Assembly (NCBI GenBank): GCA_039820585.1 | Contig: JBCBPV010000006.1 | Coordinates: forward strand, 21,039-85,038 | DNA from: JBCBGF01 sp039820585 | GTDB lineage: Bacteria; Pseudomonadota; Alphaproteobacteria; Rhodobacterales; Rhodobacteraceae | Reading direction: 5' to 3' | Length of the DNA stretch: 64,000 bases | Shown here: one piece after another, positions 6,104 through 14,541 of the stretch | Numbering within the stretch: position 1 is the first letter of the stretch | How the letters are laid out: each line of letters opens with the position of its first letter | Position numbers and translations under genes: made by a program | The notes under the pieces: model-generated | The model's database searches: none | What the model saw: the letters and a program-made list of their open reading frames with translations, nothing else | Told to the model about the DNA's origin: nothing

Positions 6104-8149
6104 ATGAGCAATGATGCTTTGGTAATCTTCACCCCGTCGGGAAAGCGCGGACGGTTTGCAATCGGCACGCCCGTACTCACCGCGGCGCGCCAGCTCGGCG
6201 TCGATCTCGACAGCGTGTGCGGTGGGCGAGGCATCTGCTCAAAATGCCAGGTCAGTCCGGGCTACGGCGCCTTTCCAAAGCACGGGGTCACCGTAGCCCA
6301 AGATGCCCTCTCCCCCTGGAACGCCGTGGAAGAGCGTTATGACCAAAAGCGGGGCCTCGCAGAGGGGCGCCGCCTTGGCTGCCAGGCCACCGTCAATGGC
6401 GATATTGTCATCGACGTTCCGGCCGAAAGTCAGGTGCACAAACAAGTCGTCCGGAAGGAAGCCGCCGCCCGCGACATCACCATGGATCCCGCAACGCGGC
6501 GCTATTACGTCGAGGTTGAAGAACCCGACATGCATGCCCCCACTGGCGATTTTGAGCGGTTAAGTGACGCTTTGTCCGCCCAGTGGAACATCAACGGCAT
6601 AACCGCGCCACTTTCGGTGCTCACCCGCCTGCAAACCGTGCTGCGAAAAGGCAATTGGACGGCCACAGTTGCCCTCCACAGCGACCACCGCACAGGGGCG
6701 CGCCGCGTCATCGATATCTGGCCCGGCTATGCCGACACTCCGCTTTACGGCCTGGCTATTGATCTGGGCTCCACCACCATCGCCGCTCACCTGACCGATC
6801 TCGAAGACGGCCATGTTGTCGCCTCTGCTGGCATCATGAACCCCCAGATCCGCTTTGGTGAAGACCTGATGAGCCGGGTGTCCTACGCCATGATGAACCC
6901 CGGCGGCGCGATCGAGATGACCGGCGCGGTCCGCGAGGCGCTCAACAAATTGGTCGACGATCTCGCCACCACCGCCGAGATTGCGCCAGACCAGATCGTC
7001 GAGGCCGTGATCGTCTGCAACCCGGTGATGCACCACCTGCTTCTAGGCGTCGATCCCGTTGAACTGGGCCAGGCACCCTTCGCGCTCGCCACGTCGGATG
7101 CGCTGACACTTGATGCCACCGACCTTGATTTAACGGCGCTGACCCCAGCGGCACAGATCTACCTCTTGCCGTGTATCGCTGGCCACGTGGGCGCGGACGC
7201 GGCCGCCGTCGCCCTATCGGAACGTCCCGACCGCTCCGATGATCTGGTCCTTGTGGTCGATGTGGGCACCAATGCCGAAATCCTTTTGGGCAACAGCGAA
7301 CGCGTGCTTGCCTGCTCCTCCCCCACCGGCCCCGCGTTCGAGGGCGCCCAGATCAGTTCCGGCCAGCGCGCCGCCCCCGGCGCTATTGAGCGGGTGATGA
7401 TCGACGCCACGACGAAAGAGCCGAGGTTCAAGGTGATCGGCTGCGATCTGTGGTCCGATGAAGACGGTTTTGACCTCGCCACCGCAACGACGGGGATCAC
7501 TGGCATCTGCGGATCCGGCATTATCGAGGCGGTGGCAGAGCTGCGCATGGCCGGGCTGATGGACCCAAGCGGGCTATTGGGGGGTGCGGACCAGACCGGT
7601 ACTGCGCGCATGGTGCCTGATGGCCGCACCCATGCCTACGTGCTGCACGATGGCCGCGCCGAGGATGGGCCGCTGATCACAGTCACCCAAGGCGATATCC
7701 GCGCGATCCAACTGGCGAAATCGGCGCTGTACGCTGGCGCGCGCCTGCTCATGGATGCGCTGGGTACCGACACCGTCGACCGTGTGGTTCTGGCGGGGGC
7801 GTTTGGCGCGCATATCTCAACCAAACACGCGATGGTCCTCGGCATGATCCCAGACGCGCCCATAGAACAGGTCACCAGCGCGGGCAACGCCGCCGGGACC
7901 GGCGCGCGGATCGCGCTTTGCAACCGAGGGGCCCGGCGCGAGATCGAGACGCTCGTGCGCCAAATCACCAAGGTTGAAACTGCCGTCGAACCGCGCTTCC
8001 AGGAACACTTCGTGGCCGCCAACGCGGTGCCACATGCCACCGCGCCGTTCCCAGAACTGCGCAGCATCGTTTCCCTGCCCGAGCCGTCGTTCAACGCCAA
8101 CGCGGCAGACGGTGAACGTGGCGCCCGCAGGCGGCGACGCCGGGGCTAG
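6104..8149 (+). CDS. RamA-like ATP-dependent reductive activator of corrinoid proteins (2Fe-2S ferredoxin + ASKHA/DUF4445)
   Basis: A 681-residue protein. The N-terminus is a plant-type [2Fe-2S] ferredoxin domain with Cys39, Cys45 and Cys48 (CGGRGICSKC) and Cys93 (LGCQA). After a linker comes an ASKHA actin-like ATPase region (GLAIDLGSTTIAAHL at about 230; VLVVDVGTNAEILLG; ATTGITGICGSGIIEAV; VVLAGAFGAHI), the DUF4445 family. Such proteins use ATP and an electron to rescue cob(II)alamin back to active cob(I)alamin. A RamA-like protein is known to reactivate B12 for split MetH in roseobacters, which fits the upstream methyltransferase. The ORF can be extended to 6047, but family sequence starts at MSNDALVIFTPSGKRG. 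An Arg-rich tail ends the protein. Confidence 0.9.
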   Translation: MSNDALVIFTPSGKRGRFAIGTPVLTAARQLGVDLDSVCGGRGICSKCQVSPGYGAFPKHGVTVAQDALSPWNAVEERYDQKRGLAEGRRLGCQATVNGDIVIDVPAESQVHKQVVRKEAAARDITMDPATRRYYVEVEEPDMHAPTGDFERLSDALSAQWNINGITAPLSVLTRLQTVLRKGNWTATVALHSDHRTGARRVIDIWPGYADTPLYGLAIDLGSTTIAAHLTDLEDGHVVASAGIMNPQIRFGEDLMSRVSYAMMNPGGAIEMTGAVREALNKLVDDLATTAEIAPDQIVEAVIVCNPVMHHLLLGVDPVELGQAPFALATSDALTLDATDLDLTALTPAAQIYLLPCIAGHVGADAAAVALSERPDRSDDLVLVVDVGTNAEILLGNSERVLACSSPTGPAFEGAQISSGQRAAPGAIERVMIDATTKEPRFKVIGCDLWSDEDGFDLATATTGITGICGSGIIEAVAELRMAGLMDPSGLLGGADQTGTARMVPDGRTHAYVLHDGRAEDGPLITVTQGDIRAIQLAKSALYAGARLLMDALGTDTVDRVVLAGAFGAHISTKHAMVLGMIPDAPIEQVTSAGNAAGTGARIALCNRGARREIETLVRQITKVETAVEPRFQEHFVAANAVPHATAPFPELRSIVSLPEPSFNANAADGERGARRRRRRG

Positions 8150-8263
8150 AACCCGTCACGTTTGACTGAAGGCGCGGTCGGCTGCCTCTCAACACGGTCG
8201 ACCGCAAACCGCGATACGGCTATCCGAGGCAAAGTGTAAAGCGCTTCGGGCCACGCAATTGGC

Positions 8264-8293
8264 TTGACGACGGGCAGGCCTGTCCCGTACGTA
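8264..8293 (+). promoter_or_regulatory. Possible promoter of tRNA-Gly
   Basis: A good -35 (TTGACG, 8264-8269) is followed after 18 bp by a poor -10 (TACGTA, 8288-8293), about 15 bp before the tRNA. The interval 8150-8263 shows nothing else. Confidence 0.3.
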
Positions 8294-8308
8294 TCCGATG
8301 GCCTCCGG

Positions 8309-8382
8309 GCGGGTGTAGCTCAATGGTAGAGCAGGAGCTTCCCAAGCTTAAGACGAGGGTTCGATTCCCTTCACCCGCTCCA
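8309..8382 (+). tRNA. tRNA-Gly (anticodon CCC)
   Basis: A 74-nt tRNA. Acceptor GCGGGTG pairs with CACCCGC, the discriminator is T and the CCA is encoded. The D-arm GCTCAATGGTAGAGC is intact, the anticodon loop TTCCCAA gives CCC (reads GGG), and the T-arm GAGGGTTCGATTCCCTT is intact. Confidence 0.97.
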
Positions 8383-8392
8383 CGCCACTCCC

Positions 8393-10600
8393 CTAGCCGA
8401 TAATCCCGTTCAATGTCACCGAAGGCCGCATCACAGCCGCCGTCTTTCCCGCATCGCCGTGGTAATACCCGCCAAGATCAACGGGCTTGCCCCTGACCTC
8501 GGCAAGTTCCGCAACAATCGCCGCCTCACCCGCAGCCAACGCTTCAGCCATGGGCGCAAAATGCGCGGCCAAATCAGCATCGTCTGACTGCGCCGCCAAC
8601 GCCTCGGCCCAGTAGCGCGCGAACCAGTAGTGGCTGTCGCGGTTATCGGGCAGACCAACCTTGCGTCCCGGCGACCGGCCATGGTCAAGGATGCCTTGGG
8701 TCGCGGTCTCCACCGCCTCCCCCAGCACCCGCGCTTTCGCATTGCCCTTGGCTTCGGCCAGGAACTTGAAGCTTTCGGCCAGCGCGCAGAACTCACCCAG
8801 ACTGTCCCAGCGCAGGTGGTTTTCGTCCATCAACTGCTGCACGTGCTTGGGGGCCGAGCCGCCGGCTCCTGTCTCAAACAACCCGCCGCCATTCATCAGC
8901 TTCACGATGGACAGCATTTTGGCCGAGGTCGCCAGTTCCAGGATCGGGAACAGATCGGTCAAGTAGTCGCGCAGCACGTTGCCGGTGACAGCAATAGAAT
9001 TCTCGCCTTTGCGGATCGTCTCCAAAGTGGCGCGCGTCGCCTCGCGCGGGGCCATGATCTGAAACTTGTCCGCCACGTCCTTGGCCTCAAGGATCGGGGT
9101 GACGTATTTGATCAGTTCCGCATCATGTGCACGCGTCGCGTCCAGCCAGAAGATAGCCTCGCAACCTTCGGCCTTCTGCCGTTCAATCGCGAGGTTCACC
9201 CAATCCTCGATCGGCGCCGTGCGGGCCGAGGCCGAGCGCCAGATATCGCCCGCTTCCACCGTATGCTCATGCAGGACCGTGCCATCGCTGAGGATCATCC
9301 GCACGACGCCATCGGCAGGGATCTCGAATGTGGTGGGGTGCGACCCGTACTCCTCAGCCTTCTGCGCCATCAGCCCAATGTTTTGAACCGTCCCGCAGGT
9401 CGCGGGGTCCAGCTTGCCTGTGGCTTTGAAGTACTCAATCGTCTCGTCATAAACCGGCGCGTAAGAGTTGTCGGGGATTACGCAGACCGCATCCGCTTCC
9501 GCCCCATCGGGGCCCCAGCCTTTTCCGCCGGCCCGGATCAGCGCGGGCATCGAGGCGTCGATGATCACATCGGACGGCACGTGCAGATTGGTGATCCCCT
9601 TGTCACTGTCGACCATGTACATAGGCGGACGCTCGGCCATCACCGCGTCAATTGCGGCCAGGATGGCTGGGCTGTCCTTTACCCGGTCGAGCAGATCGCC
9701 GAGGCCAGAGTTCGGGTTCACCCCCAACGCCGCCATTTCATCCCCGAACTGTTCAAACACCGGGGCCAGAAACACCCGGACCGCGTGGCCGAAGATGATC
9801 GGGTCAGACACCTTCATCATCGTGGCCTTCATATGCAGCGAGAACAGCACCCCTTCAGACTTGGTCTTCTCGATCTCGTCAGCAAGAAACGCCTGCAATG
9901 CCTTGGCGGACATGAACGTGGCATCCACCACCGCGCCTGCCGGGAAACTGACGCCCTCTTTCAACGCCGTTTCCGTGCCATCCTCCGCGGTCAGCACGAT
10001 TTTGGCCGTCGCATCCGCGCCAAGAGTGGCGGACGTCTCATTCGACCTGAAATCCCCGCCCGCCATCGCCGCCACGCGCGTTTTGCTGTCGGCCGTCCAG
10101 TCGCCCATCCGGTGCGGGTTGGCCTGGGCAAAGCGTTTCACCGCCGCCGCCGCGCGCCGGTCGGAATTCCCTTCGCGCAGGACGGGGTTCACGGCAGAAC
10201 CCTTGATCGCGTCGTATTTTGCGCGCACGGCCTTTTCCGCATCATTTGACGGCGCTTCAGGGTAGTCAGGCAGCGCATAGCCCTGCCCCTGCAGCTCTTT
10301 CACCGCCGCCACCAGTTGTGGCACCGAAGCCGAGATATTGGGCAGCTTGATCACATTCGCCTCGGGCGTCTTCACCAACTCGCCCAGTTCCGCCAGATCA
10401 TCGCTTTGCCGTTGCTCTGGCGTTAGCGCCTCGGGGAACGTCGCGAGGATCCGGCCCGCCAGCGAGATATCCTTGGTCCCGACGGTCACATCCGCGGCGC
10501 TCGCGATGCGCTGAATGATCGGCAAAAGCGAGGCAGAGGCAAGCTCCGGCGCCTCGTCGACTTTGGTGTAGATGATGTCGGGGGTGGATGTGTCAGCCAT
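8393..10600 (-). CDS. icd: NADP-dependent isocitrate dehydrogenase, monomeric type
   Basis: A 735-residue enzyme of the monomeric IDH family (usually about 740 residues), which oxidatively decarboxylates isocitrate to 2-oxoglutarate with NADP in the TCA cycle. Signatures include TPDIIYTKVDEAPELASASL at the N-terminus, SHPTTFEIPADGVVRMI, HDAELIKYVTPIL and, near the end, GRSPGRKVGLPDNRDSHYWF. It is unrelated in sequence to the homodimeric E. coli Icd. It stands alone on the minus strand, with a 126-bp divergent interval to the thioesterase gene and its 3' end 10 bp from tRNA-Gly. A 539-residue ORF on the plus strand across it is a shadow. Confidence 0.96.
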   Translation of the reverse strand: MADTSTPDIIYTKVDEAPELASASLLPIIQRIASAADVTVGTKDISLAGRILATFPEALTPEQRQSDDLAELGELVKTPEANVIKLPNISASVPQLVAAVKELQGQGYALPDYPEAPSNDAEKAVRAKYDAIKGSAVNPVLREGNSDRRAAAAVKRFAQANPHRMGDWTADSKTRVAAMAGGDFRSNETSATLGADATAKIVLTAEDGTETALKEGVSFPAGAVVDATFMSAKALQAFLADEIEKTKSEGVLFSLHMKATMMKVSDPIIFGHAVRVFLAPVFEQFGDEMAALGVNPNSGLGDLLDRVKDSPAILAAIDAVMAERPPMYMVDSDKGITNLHVPSDVIIDASMPALIRAGGKGWGPDGAEADAVCVIPDNSYAPVYDETIEYFKATGKLDPATCGTVQNIGLMAQKAEEYGSHPTTFEIPADGVVRMILSDGTVLHEHTVEAGDIWRSASARTAPIEDWVNLAIERQKAEGCEAIFWLDATRAHDAELIKYVTPILEAKDVADKFQIMAPREATRATLETIRKGENSIAVTGNVLRDYLTDLFPILELATSAKMLSIVKLMNGGGLFETGAGGSAPKHVQQLMDENHLRWDSLGEFCALAESFKFLAEAKGNAKARVLGEAVETATQGILDHGRSPGRKVGLPDNRDSHYWFARYWAEALAAQSDDADLAAHFAPMAEALAAGEAAIVAELAEVRGKPVDLGGYYHGDAGKTAAVMRPSVTLNGIIG

Positions 10601-10726
10601 AGATCAAACGCCTTCCTCGGATTTTCGGTATGCAATAGTACACAAAGCGTCCAAACACCAAGCGCAGAAGTGTCTCAACCCCCGAGACGTGTTGCCGCGC
10701 TTGGCGGGACTGGCTAAGCCCGCACC

Positions 10727-11200
10727 ATGACCGATTATATCCTCCCCCTCGGCACCGATGCCCTGCGCGCCCGTGATATCCCCGACCCCTGGACCTTCGG
10801 CGTGGCCGACCGCGTTCGGTTTTACGAACTCGACGCACTGAACCATGTCAACAACACCGCCTATCTTCGCTGGTTTGAGACGACGCGCGTGCGTTGGCTG
10901 GCCGACTACGGGATCTCGGACTACGCCGCCGCCGACCCCACCTTGGTGTTACGCGGCGTGACATGTGACTACCACGCGCCGCTGTTTCTGAACGAGGATT
11001 ACGTAGTGACCGCCCGCTGCCTCAGCTTTCGGCGCACCTCGTTTCGCAAAGCGTATGGCGTTTGGTCGGGCGGTGTGCTGAAGGCCGAAGGGACCGCCGT
11101 GATAGTGATGACGGATACGGCGGGAACGGCCAAGATCCCGCTGTCTGACGGCATTCGTGAGACCCTCGCCGGCCGAGACGGTGCAGTGGACGAGGCCTAA
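10727..11200 (+). CDS. Acyl-CoA thioesterase (hotdog fold, 4HBT-like)
   Basis: A 157-residue single hotdog-domain protein. The motif FYELDALNHVNNTAYLRWFE at about residues 31-50 matches the 4-hydroxybenzoyl-CoA thioesterase/YbgC-like family, with the Asp and Asn-His-Val-Asn stretch around the active-site loop. It probably hydrolyses an acyl-CoA; the substrate is not evident. It is divergent from icd and is followed 119 bp later by a sulfotransferase on the same strand, which is too far to assume one operon. No signal sequence is seen, so it should be cytoplasmic. Confidence 0.85.
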   Translation: MTDYILPLGTDALRARDIPDPWTFGVADRVRFYELDALNHVNNTAYLRWFETTRVRWLADYGISDYAAADPTLVLRGVTCDYHAPLFLNEDYVVTARCLSFRRTSFRKAYGVWSGGVLKAEGTAVIVMTDTAGTAKIPLSDGIRETLAGRDGAVDEA

Positions 11201-11319
11201 AGGCCTGAAACCCGGTACAATTTCGCCGATTTCTGACGTGGCGGTTGCCACGCGCAGCAATCTTGTGCCCATATGCGTGTGCTGGGGGCCGAACGACAGA
11301 ATGACGGGTAAGCCTGCAC

Positions 11320-12252
11320 GTGACACCTGACTTCATTATCGGCGGCGCGCCGAAATGCGGCACGACCTCGTTGCATCAGGTGCTGGACCAGCATCCCGAT
11401 CTTTGGGTCGCGAAGAACGAGGTCTATTTTTACGACGCCGATGACCCTATCGCCCATGGCGACTTTCTGTCCGTAGAAAACGGTCAACTGAAGTGGCGCG
11501 ACCCGAAGGATCCCGCGTTTCAGGTTTGGTATGCAAATCGTTTTGCCGATGCCCCTAAGGGCGCGTTGGTGGGCGAAGACACCACGACCTACCTGATGTC
11601 AGAGGTCGCCGCCGCGCGGATCAAGACCGCCGCCCCGGACACGAAGATGATTTTCATGCTACGCGACCCGGTGAAGCGGGCCGTATCGCAATATTGGCAC
11701 CTGCTGCGCAGCGGTCGGACATGGCTGTCCTTTGAAGAGGCGCTCAGCACCGAGCGATCAATCATTCAGGGCTCTACCTACGCCCCGTCGCTGCGGCGGT
11801 ATCTGGACCTGTTTGGGTCTGCACAGGTGCATGTGGTGTTGTTTGAGGCGTTCAAGTCCGACATGCAGGCGACCGTAACGGGGGTAACCGACTATCTGGG
11901 GGCGGCTCCGTTGGATGTTGCGACAGTTGAGACCTGGCATAACAAGACCAAATACCCCTCCCATGCCCGCACCTTGCGGCGCGCCAACCGGGTTGGCCGC
12001 CCGCTGGTCGCCTATCGATATGCCGGGCATTTCGGAGGGGATGCACCACTCAAAGCGCGGCTCGCGCATCGGGGCTATCGGCGCTGGCACCGTTATGTCA
12101 CCAATCGGATCCTGATTGAGGATACCCCACCAGACGTCGTTCAGCCACGCACCTTGGACTATCTGACCCGCCACCTGTCCGACCGGAACACCGGGCTGTC
12201 CGAAATGCTGGGCAAAGACCTCAGCACCTTATGGCCCGGCTTCACCGGTTAG
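11320..12252 (+). CDS. Sulfotransferase family protein
   Basis: A 310-residue PAPS-dependent sulfotransferase. The 5'-phosphosulfate loop is IIGGAPKCGTTSLHQVL at residues 5-21. The 3'-phosphate-binding element is MIFMLRDPVKRAVSQYWHLL, with Arg and Ser in the usual spacing. The acceptor is unknown; bacterial relatives modify glycans or lipids. The start is GTG at 11320; no ATG in frame fits, and the P-loop begins at once. Its stop codon (12250-12252) overlaps the convergent stop of pgi by 3 nt, so there is no room for a terminator between them. Confidence 0.87.
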   Translation: MTPDFIIGGAPKCGTTSLHQVLDQHPDLWVAKNEVYFYDADDPIAHGDFLSVENGQLKWRDPKDPAFQVWYANRFADAPKGALVGEDTTTYLMSEVAAARIKTAAPDTKMIFMLRDPVKRAVSQYWHLLRSGRTWLSFEEALSTERSIIQGSTYAPSLRRYLDLFGSAQVHVVLFEAFKSDMQATVTGVTDYLGAAPLDVATVETWHNKTKYPSHARTLRRANRVGRPLVAYRYAGHFGGDAPLKARLAHRGYRRWHRYVTNRILIEDTPPDVVQPRTLDYLTRHLSDRNTGLSEMLGKDLSTLWPGFTG

Positions 12253-13865
12253 CCGCCGTGCCGCTGCACCGTCTCCACCAGCCGCGCAGTTGATGGATCG
12301 AGGTCGCTGGCATCGGCCTGACCGGCCACCACAGGCTCTAGCGACTTGGCCAATTCCTTACCCAACTCGACGCCCCACTGGTCGTAGGAGTTTATGCCCA
12401 GCATCACCCCCTCTACGAACACCCGATGTTCGTAAAGTGCAACGATCTGCCCCAAAACAAAGGGTGTGAGGCGCGGATATATCAGCATTGTGCTAGGCCG
12501 ATTGCCCCGAAACACCCGGTGGCGGGCCTGCCTGTCCCGTTCCGCACCCTCAAACCCGGCCTTTTCCATCATCGCTTTCGCCGTCTCCAGCGACCGCCCG
12601 ACCATAAGTGCCTGCGCCTGCGCAAGACAGTTCGCAACGAGCAGCTGATGCTGATGCGCCAACTCGTCATGGTGCCCGGTGGCCCCCACCATGAACTCAC
12701 ACGGCACCACGCCCGTGCCCTGGTGGATCAGTTGATAAAACGCATGCTGACCGTTGGTGCCGGGCTCCCCCCAGACAATGGGCCCGGTGACCGCGGCTGC
12801 ATCATCGCCGTCCATGGTGACGCCTTTGCCGTTTGACTCCATCTCCAACTGCTGAAGATACGCAGGCAAGCGTGACAACCTCTGTTCATAGGGCAGAACC
12901 GCGCGGGTCGGATACCCGCAGCCCTGGTGATGCCAGATCCCCGTGAGCGCCAGCATGACAGGCAGGCTCTCAAGCGGTTCTGCCGCGCGGAAATGCGTGT
13001 CCATCGCCTGACCTCCGCGCAGAAACGCGCGGAATGCCTCGGCCCCGATGGCCAACATTAGCGACAGGCCGATAGGCCCCCACATCGAATAGCGCCCGCC
13101 AACCCAATCCTCGAACCCGAACACCCGCTCAGGTGCGATTCCAAAAGCCGCCGTCTTATCGACCGCGCTCGACAGGGCCGCAAAATGTCCGCCTGCATCG
13201 GCGTCGTCCACGGCATCGGCCAACCACCGACGGGCCGTTTCAGCGTTTGTCATCGTCTCAATGGTCGTAAAGGTTTTCGAGGCCACGATCACCAGCGTCG
13301 TCTCGGTCGACAACCCCTTCAGCACATCAAAAATATGCGCGCCATCCACATTCGATACGAAATGACAGCGCGGCCCGTCGTGATAGGGTGCCAGCGCCAG
13401 CGTCGCCATGGCCGGGCCCAGATCCGACCCGCCGATCCCGATGTTCACAACGTCTGTGAAACGCGCACCGCCCGGCGCGGTGATCCCGCCGTCGCGCACG
13501 CCCTCGGCAAACGCCTCCATCCGCGCCAGCGTGTGCAAAACGCCGGGCATGACATCCATCCCATCCACAACCACCGGCCCGCCATCAAGGTTGCGCAGCG
13601 CCGTGTGCAGAACTGCGCGCCCTTCGGTCTCATTGATCCTTGCGCCTGCAAACATCGCCTCGCGTCGGGCTGGCACTTGCGCCTCGGTGTACATCGACAC
13701 AAGCAAATCGCGGTCTGCCGCCGTCATCGTCGTCTTCGCGTAGTCAAACAGCAGATCGCCCGCTTCAACCGAAAACGCCTCAGCCCGGGCACCATCCGCC
13801 AAAAGATCGGCAATGCGCCGCCCCTCGGCCGCGCGCGCCGCCGCCTTCAAGTCTTGCCAGGTCAT
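12249..13865 (-). CDS. pgi: Glucose-6-phosphate isomerase
   Basis: A 538-residue phosphoglucose isomerase interconverting glucose-6-P and fructose-6-P. Recognisable elements are VVNIGIGGSDLGPAMATLAL, KTFTTIETMTNA, FGFEDWVGGRYSMWGPIGLS and, near the C-terminus, GINSYDQWGVELGKELA, the PGI signatures in order. The start at 13865 (MTWQDLKAAARAAE) is preferred to an upstream ATG at 13922 that lies inside pgl. It is the last gene of zwf-pgl-pgi, 4 bp after pgl. The order suits a hexose-phosphate supply to the Entner-Doudoroff route and gluconeogenic recycling. Transcription probably starts upstream of zwf. Confidence 0.96.
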   Translation of the reverse strand: MTWQDLKAAARAAEGRRIADLLADGARAEAFSVEAGDLLFDYAKTTMTAADRDLLVSMYTEAQVPARREAMFAGARINETEGRAVLHTALRNLDGGPVVVDGMDVMPGVLHTLARMEAFAEGVRDGGITAPGGARFTDVVNIGIGGSDLGPAMATLALAPYHDGPRCHFVSNVDGAHIFDVLKGLSTETTLVIVASKTFTTIETMTNAETARRWLADAVDDADAGGHFAALSSAVDKTAAFGIAPERVFGFEDWVGGRYSMWGPIGLSLMLAIGAEAFRAFLRGGQAMDTHFRAAEPLESLPVMLALTGIWHHQGCGYPTRAVLPYEQRLSRLPAYLQQLEMESNGKGVTMDGDDAAAVTGPIVWGEPGTNGQHAFYQLIHQGTGVVPCEFMVGATGHHDELAHQHQLLVANCLAQAQALMVGRSLETAKAMMEKAGFEGAERDRQARHRVFRGNRPSTMLIYPRLTPFVLGQIVALYEHRVFVEGVMLGINSYDQWGVELGKELAKSLEPVVAGQADASDLDPSTARLVETVQRHGG

Positions 13866-13869
13866 GCTG

Positions 13870-14541
13870 CTACTCCGCCCAATGCACGGTTGCGTCGCTC
13901 CAAACCGCACGGATCGGCGCATCTTGCCGTTTGGCCTGACGTGCGCGTTCCAGTGCTTTGCGCTTCTCCGCTCCTGTAATCAGCACATGTTTCGACATCG
14001 CCCCGTTCAGAACCGGCGCGGTCAATGTGATCCTTGGTTCAGGCGCCCCAGGTGCGCGCATCGCCATCAATGCAGGCGCGCCCTCTTGCAAAGCAGGCGC
14101 CAGGTTGTCTGCGCCCGGAAACAGCGAGGCTGTGTGCCCATCGGCCCCCATGCCCAGCAAAAGCACCGAAATCGGCAGGTTCGGCAGCAAAGCAGCGATC
14201 AGTTCGTCCAACACCTCTTCCGGCTCATCCGCCTCGCGGTACAAAGGTACCACATGCGCCATCGCCGCCCGTTCCACCATCAGCCTTTCGCGCAACAGCC
14301 GCGTGTTCGACCGCGGCGAGGTTTCCGGCACCCAACGCTCATCGGTCAGCATGATATTGATCCGGTCCCAGTGCAGGTCTGTCCCGCAGAGCGTGTCAAA
14401 CACCGGCCCCGGCGTCGTTCCACCCGGCACCGCCAGAGTCGCGGTGTCATGGGTCAGAAGCGTGTTCTTCAGCTCCCCCGCCAACTGGTTGGCGAGGTTC
14501 ATCATCATCATTTCCTGATCGGGATATTCTACAAGTCTCAT
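13870..14541 (-). CDS. pgl: 6-phosphogluconolactonase
   Basis: A 223-residue DevB/SOL-type lactonase that hydrolyses 6-phosphogluconolactone to 6-phosphogluconate. Motifs are TLAVPGGTTPGPVFDTL at the N-terminal side, LTDERWVPETSPRSNTRLL, and LLLGMGADGHTASLFPG, which carries the active-site Asp and His. Its ATG overlaps the TGA of zwf (ATGA), so the two are translationally coupled. It sits between zwf, which makes its substrate, and pgi. Confidence 0.95.
   Translation of the reverse strand: MRLVEYPDQEMMMMNLANQLAGELKNTLLTHDTATLAVPGGTTPGPVFDTLCGTDLHWDRINIMLTDERWVPETSPRSNTRLLRERLMVERAAMAHVVPLYREADEPEEVLDELIAALLPNLPISVLLLGMGADGHTASLFPGADNLAPALQEGAPALMAMRAPGAPEPRITLTAPVLNGAMSKHVLITGAEKRKALERARQAKRQDAPIRAVWSDATVHWAE

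Noticed and set aside
8630..10249. 539-residue ORF on the plus strand across icd
   Set aside because: It is an antisense shadow of a well conserved enzyme gene; the translation is His/Arg/Gln-rich with no domain.
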